Assembly (NCBI GenBank): GCA_937898095.1
Contig: CALDKR010000217.1
Location: forward strand, 1-6,841
Source of the DNA: an uncultured Rhodoluna sp.
GTDB lineage: Bacteria > Actinomycetota > Actinomycetes > Actinomycetales > Microbacteriaceae
Direction of reading: 5' to 3'
Length of the DNA: 6,841 nucleotides
The notes under the pieces are model-generated. The model had not been told where the DNA came from and did not search any database. It worked only from the letters and a program-made list of their open reading frames with translations. A program made the translations under genes and the position numbers. This document shows positions 5,762 through 6,841 of this stretch, piece after piece; the stretch's first letter is position 1; the number at the start of each line of letters is the position of its first letter.

Positions 5762-6841
5762 TCATTCTCTGTCGCCAGCAGCAGTGTTCAGTTGCTGATA
5801 GCGAACATCTTTAGTAAACAAATCTGCCTCAGTTTGACCCTGAATCACAATTCGAGCCTGGCCATCGCGAACTGCAACAACTGGCGGGCGGGTCAAAAAG
5901 TTGTAGTTGCTCGATAGCGAATAGCAGTAGGCGCCGGTCACTGCGACCGCCAAAAGATCGTTTGGTGCTATGTCGGCTGGCAGATAATCGTGACGAACCA
6001 CGATGTCACCGCTCTCGCAGTGTTTGCCAACCACCCGCGACAGAGCCGGCTTAGCATCTGAACTGCGACTTGCCAAGACTGCGTGATATTCAGCCTCGTA
6101 GAGCGACGGGCGAGCGTTATCGCTCATGCCGCCGTCAACGCTCACATATTTTCTGGTAGCCGGATGAGCGCCGTCGGTGACATTGACCTCTTTGATGGTG
6201 CCAACGTTGTAAAGCGTGATTCCTGCTGGACCAGCGATATATCGACCTGGCTCGAAAGCTAGGGTCGGAACATCGATGCCAAGGTTTTCGCACTCGGTTT
6301 TCACGCACTGCATGATTGCTTCGGCGAAATAGTCGAGATCGGGCGCGCTGTCAGCTGGTTTGTAGTTGACGCCGAAACCACCACCGATGTTTAGCTCTGG
6401 AATGTCACCGCCAGCTAGTTGCTCGGCATGCAGTTTTAGCAGGCGACGGGTTGACTCGAGATGGCCTTCGACTGCAAAGATCTGCGAGCCGACGTGCTGG
6501 TGAAAACCCAGGAATCGAAGGTGCTTGTGTGAGCGAATTTTTGCTACCAGCGCAGGCGCTTCAGCAAGCGGGATTCCGAATTTTTGATCTTCGCGCGCGG
6601 TCGCCAAGAAATCGTGCGTGTTTGCGTGCACGCCAGAGTTAACTCTCAGGCGCACATTTTGAATCACGTCTTGAGCGCCAGCTGCAGCTGCGATTCGTTC
6701 AATTTCAATTTCACTATCGATGACGATTGCACCAACGCCAGCAGTGACAGCGCGACCAATTTCACGAAGTGATTTGTTGTTGCCATGAAGCCCGATTCGC
6801 TTCGGGTCGATTCCGCCAGCTAAAGCAGCAGCTAATTCACC
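5762..6841 (-). CDS. lysA: Diaminopimelate decarboxylase, C-terminal 359 residues; 5' part beyond the right edge
   Basis: LysA decarboxylates meso-2,6-diaminopimelate to L-lysine, the last step of lysine synthesis, using PLP. The frame is open from the right edge to TGA at 5764-5762. Numbering from the edge, visible family motifs are HGNNKS (19-24), RVNSGVHANTHDF (66-78), HQHVGSQI (114-121), the glycine-rich NIGGGFG (151-157) that holds the PLP phosphate, FEPGR (196-200), VDGGMSDN (235-242), CESGD with the conserved active-site cysteine (275-279), and AVTGAYCYSLSSNYN (300-314). Family members have about 440-480 residues, so roughly the first 100, including the cofactor lysine, are outside. 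An internal GTG at 6667 is not the start, because HGNNKS lies upstream of it in the same frame. hom follows after one base, so the two are almost certainly co-transcribed; argS often lies upstream in related genomes. Confidence 0.96.
   Translation of the reverse strand, partial: GELAAALAGGIDPKRIGLHGNNKSLREIGRAVTAGVGAIVIDSEIEIERIAAAAGAQDVIQNVRLRVNSGVHANTHDFLATAREDQKFGIPLAEAPALVAKIRSHKHLRFLGFHQHVGSQIFAVEGHLESTRRLLKLHAEQLAGGDIPELNIGGGFGVNYKPADSAPDLDYFAEAIMQCVKTECENLGIDVPTLAFEPGRYIAGPAGITLYNVGTIKEVNVTDGAHPATRKYVSVDGGMSDNARPSLYEAEYHAVLASRSSDAKPALSRVVGKHCESGDIVVRHDYLPADIAPNDLLAVAVTGAYCYSLSSNYNFLTRPPVVAVRDGQARIVIQGQTEADLFTKDVRYQQLNTAAGDRE

Noticed and set aside
5762..6667. lysA as a complete 301-aa gene starting at GTG 6667
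   Set aside because: Family motifs such as HGNNKS continue upstream in the same frame to the window edge, so the gene is partial rather than short.

Overview
The window comes from an actinobacterium, most likely of the Microbacteriaceae. The gene order lysA-hom-thrC-thrB-rho-prfA is a typical actinobacterial arrangement, the proteins look actinobacterial (for example a short threonine synthase and a Rho with a long disordered N-terminal part), and by eye the GC content is only moderately high. A small-genome freshwater lineage (Rhodoluna/Aquiluna type) would fit, but this is inference from style, not from a marker gene. All real genes lie on the minus strand, so transcription runs from right to left in window coordinates.

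Right part (6841 down to 2399): four amino-acid biosynthesis genes packed as one operon. lysA (diaminopimelate decarboxylase) enters from the right edge without its N-terminus. It is followed after 1 nt by hom (homoserine dehydrogenase), which overlaps thrC (threonine synthase) by 1 nt in a TAATG junction. thrB (homoserine kinase) follows after 18 nt. The three thr genes carry aspartate semialdehyde through homoserine and O-phosphohomoserine to threonine; lysA makes lysine from the other branch of the same aspartate-family pathway.

Middle (2398 down to about 2229): the only real intergenic space. It lacks a convincing intrinsic terminator but holds two short inverted repeats and a weak promoter candidate for rho.

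Left part (2228 down to 1): rho (transcription termination factor) and, 3 nt after its stop codon, the start of prfA (peptide chain release factor 1), which leaves the window at the left edge. rho and prfA appear translationally coupled: prfA starts with TTG behind two in-frame TAA codons, and its ribosome binding site lies inside the end of rho.

The region is mostly ordinary core metabolism and information processing; I found no mobile element, CRISPR array, tRNA, rRNA or defence system. The points most worth a second look are the Rho N-terminus (no recognisable helical Rho_N domain, an Arg/Asn-rich disordered segment built partly from a perfect 15-bp tandem repeat), an 18-bp perfect palindrome inside thrB, a changed glycine in the homoserine dehydrogenase signature, and the inverted repeats in the rho leader.
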